62,738 nt of DNA from positions 93,400 through 156,137 of the forward strand of contig JAPOVS010000040.1 in NCBI GenBank assembly GCA_026708055.1, given 5' to 3'. This document shows positions 60,745 through 62,738 of the stretch, piece after piece. A program made the position numbers and the translations under genes. The notes beneath the pieces were generated by a model. It ran no database searches and was not told the origin of the DNA. It was given only the letters and a program-made list of their open reading frames with translations. The first letter of the stretch is position 1; each line of letters opens with the position of its first letter. Source of the DNA: a bacterium (lineage in GTDB: Bacteria; Actinomycetota; Acidimicrobiia; Acidimicrobiales; CATQHL01).

Positions 60745-62738
60745 TCAGGTGGGGAGGACCTCGCGCTCCTCGTACGTCTCGATGACGTCGCCCGACTTGA
60801 GGTCCTGGAAGTTCGACAGGCCGACGCCGCATTCGAACCCCGAGCGCACTTCGGCGACGTCGTCCTTGAAGCGCCGGAGCGAGCGGATGTCGCCCTTCCA
60901 GATGACGGTGCCGTCGCGCAGGAAGCGCACCTTCGCCCCCCGGGCGATGGCGCCGTGCTGCACGTAACAGCCTGCCACCGCACCCAGGCCGCGGATCCGG
61001 AACACCTCGCGCACCTCTGCCTCGCCGGTGACGTGCTCCTCGTAGCTGGGGGCCAGCATGCCCAGCAGCGCGGCCTGGACATCGTCGATGATCTGGTAGA
61101 TCACCTCGTAGGTGCGGATCTCCACCTGCTCGGTGTCCGCCAGCGACCGGGCCTTGCGATCCGGGCGGACGTTGAAGCCGATGATCGTGGCACCGGAGGT
61201 GGCGGCCAGCTGGATGTCGTTCTCGGAGATGGCGCCGACGGCCCGGTGCACGAAGACCATCTTCACGTCTTCGCGTTCGATCTTGCGCAGGGCGTCGATC
61301 ACCGCTTCGAGCGAGCCGTTCATGTCGGCCTTCACGATGAGCTTCAGGGTGGCCGTCTCGCCCGCCTGGATCTCCTGGAAGATGTCCTCGAGACGGCCCC
61401 CGCCGGCCACGACGGACAGGTCGCGGCCCAGGCTGGCGATCCGCTGCCAGTGCTCGCGCGTGCTCGCCACCCGCGCCGCCACCTTCTCGTTCGGCGCCAC
61501 CACGAAGGTCGCTCCGGCCACAGCGACCGTCGACAGGCCCAGCACGCGGATCGGCGTGCCGGGCGTGGCCTCGCTCACCTGCTCGCCGCGGTCGTTGATG
61601 AGGGCCCGCACGCGGCCCCAGGCCGCGCCCGCCACGACCGGCTCCCCGACGCGCAGGCAACCGTCCTGAACCAGCAGGGTGGCCACCGGTCCACGGCCCA
61701 CATCCAGGTGGGACTCCAGAACCACGCCCTCGGCGCGCCCGCTCGAGTGGGCCTGCAGTTCCTCCAACTCGGCGACCACCAGGATGTGCTCCAGCAGTTC
61801 GTCGATGCCGAGGTTCTCCAGGGCCGAGACCTCCACGGTGACGGTATTGCCGCCCCACTGCTCGGGAACCAGGTCGTGTTCGGCGAGTTGCTGCATCACG
61901 CGGCTGGGGTTGGCGTTGGGCCGGTCGATCTTGTTCACCGCCACCACGATCGGCACCTCGGCGGCCTGGGCGTGGCTGATGGCCTCGACCGTCTGGGGCA
62001 TCACGCCGTCATCGGCCGCCACGACCAGGACCACGATGTCGGTCGCCTCGGCGCCCCGCGCCCGCATGGCCGTGAAGGCCTCGTGGCCCGGTGTGTCGAT
62101 GAAAGTGATCCGGTGACCGTTCTTGCGCACCTGGTAGGCGCCGATGTGCTGGGTGATCCCGCCCGCCTCACCGGCCACGACGTCGGCGTTGCGGATCTGG
62201 TCCAGCAGCTTGGTCTTGCCATGGTCGACGTGGCCCATCACGGTCACGACGGGGGGACGCTCGCTGACCTCGGCCTCGTCGTCGCGCTCGACGGCCAGCA
62301 GCGCCTGCAGTTCGGTTTCCTTCTCCTCGCCGGGATCCACCAGCCGGATCTCCACACCCAGGTCGGCTGCGAAGAGTTCGATCATCTCGTCGGCCAGGGA
62401 CTGCGTGGCGGTCACCATCTCGCCGTTCTGCAAGAGGAAACGCACGACGTCGGCAGCGGTGCGGTTGAGCTTCGGTCCGAGTTCCTGGGGGGTGGAGAGC
62501 CGTTCCACGACCACTTCGCCCTCCGGGACCGGCGCGTTCTCGGGCGTGTAGGTGGGCGCGTCGACCGGCCGCAGCTCCTCGACGAGACGGCGGCGGCGGC
62601 GGGTCTTCCGGCGCCGCTGAGGCTGGCGCCCCAGGCCTCCCCGTCCCGGCCCTCGGCTCCCCGGAGGCCCGCCGGGCGCGCCAGTCGGGGCCCGCGGCGC
62701 TCCCGCGCCGGGGGGCCGGCCACCGGGGACGCCCGCCG
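60745..62738 (-). CDS. infB: Translation initiation factor IF-2 (5' end beyond the window)
   Basis: The C-terminal 663 codons of IF-2; the frame stays open to the window edge, where Arg/Gly/Pro-rich sequence typical of the actinobacterial IF-2 N-terminal region is read. The GTPase domain has G1 [13 protein letters not shown]3 DTPGHEAF and G4 NKID, followed by EF-Tu-like domain 2, IF2 domain 3 and domain 4 (VLPT end). It delivers initiator tRNA to the ribosome. The region just before the G domain ([21 protein letters not shown]) is the IF2_N motif. Confidence 0.95.
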   Translation of the reverse strand, partial: AGVPGGRPPGAGAPRAPTGAPGGPPGSRGPGRGGLGRQPQRRRKTRRRRRLVEELRPVDAPTYTPENAPVPEGEVVVERLSTPQELGPKLNRTAADVVRFLLQNGEMVTATQSLADEMIELFAADLGVEIRLVDPGEEKETELQALLAVERDDEAEVSERPPVVTVMGHVDHGKTKLLDQIRNADVVAGEAGGITQHIGAYQVRKNGHRITFIDTPGHEAFTAMRARGAEATDIVVLVVAADDGVMPQTVEAISHAQAAEVPIVVAVNKIDRPNANPSRVMQQLAEHDLVPEQWGGNTVTVEVSALENLGIDELLEHILVVAELEELQAHSSGRAEGVVLESHLDVGRGPVATLLVQDGCLRVGEPVVAGAAWGRVRALINDRGEQVSEATPGTPIRVLGLSTVAVAGATFVVAPNEKVAARVASTREHWQRIASLGRDLSVVAGGGRLEDIFQEIQAGETATLKLIVKADMNGSLEAVIDALRKIEREDVKMVFVHRAVGAISENDIQLAATSGATIIGFNVRPDRKARSLADTEQVEIRTYEVIYQIIDDVQAALLGMLAPSYEEHVTGEAEVREVFRIRGLGAVAGCYVQHGAIARGAKVRFLRDGTVIWKGDIRSLRRFKDDVAEVRSGFECGVGLSNFQDLKSGDVIETYEEREVLPT

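Overview
The window is about 62.7 kb of very GC-rich DNA from an actinobacterium, probably an uncultured Acidimicrobiia-like lineage (class is a guess). Supporting signs are a DUF222-HNH endonuclease, an imuA-imuB-dnaE2 mutasome behind LexA boxes of the CGAAC-N4-GTTCG type, an LLM-class flavin oxidoreductase, a SURF1 gene, a bacterial Lhr helicase and many GTG/TTG starts with 4-base gene overlaps.

Layout. 0-6 kb: 3' end of an SNF2 helicase and a complete branched-chain amino acid type ABC transporter (livF-G-H-M plus a lipoprotein with a proline-rich stalk). 6-16 kb: lhr, an FGGY kinase, an MhpD-like hydratase, a metallo-beta-lactamase-fold hydrolase and an NCS2 permease with a soluble tail. 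16-19 kb: a small defence graveyard, with hicBA and vapBC flanking a deleted, frameshifted helicase and DUF499-ATPase remnant. 19.5-28.3 kb: metabolic and transport genes, including an MBOAT/SGNH acylation pair, an ArsC arsenate reductase with an in-frame TGA at the catalytic Cys12 position, and two oligopeptide-transporter ATPases. 28.3-31 kb: rnj and dapA. 31-37 kb: dnaE2, imuB, imuA. 37-40.7 kb: mazEF, an HNH gene and SURF1. 40.9-55.1 kb: an accessory island holding toxin-antitoxin genes, a type I restriction-modification operon, IS remnants, HEPN-type TIGR02391 proteins and the mobile mystery protein A/B (HTH/Fic) pair. 55.2-62.7 kb: the core set dapB, pnp, rpsO, truB, rbfA, ylxP (DUF503) and infB.

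Two features stand out. First, the type I R-M operon reads hsdM - hepT - hepT - (mntA::hsdS fusion) - DUF433 antitoxin-like - phd - vapC - hsdR. Both HepT-like proteins keep the RX4HXY motif and the fused MntA domain keeps GSX10DXD, so a type VII toxin-antitoxin module appears to be built into the specificity subunit, while a second module with its own promoter and operator leads directly into hsdR. Second, the arsC gene encodes U/stop12 with Arg60, Arg94 and Arg107 all in the E. coli ArsC positions and a stem-loop just after the TGA, which fits a selenocysteine-containing arsenate reductase.

In other actinobacteria rpsO-pnp, dapB, dapA and rnj lie in that order and close together. Here about 24 kb of SOS mutasome and mobile or defence genes separates dapB from dapA-rnj.
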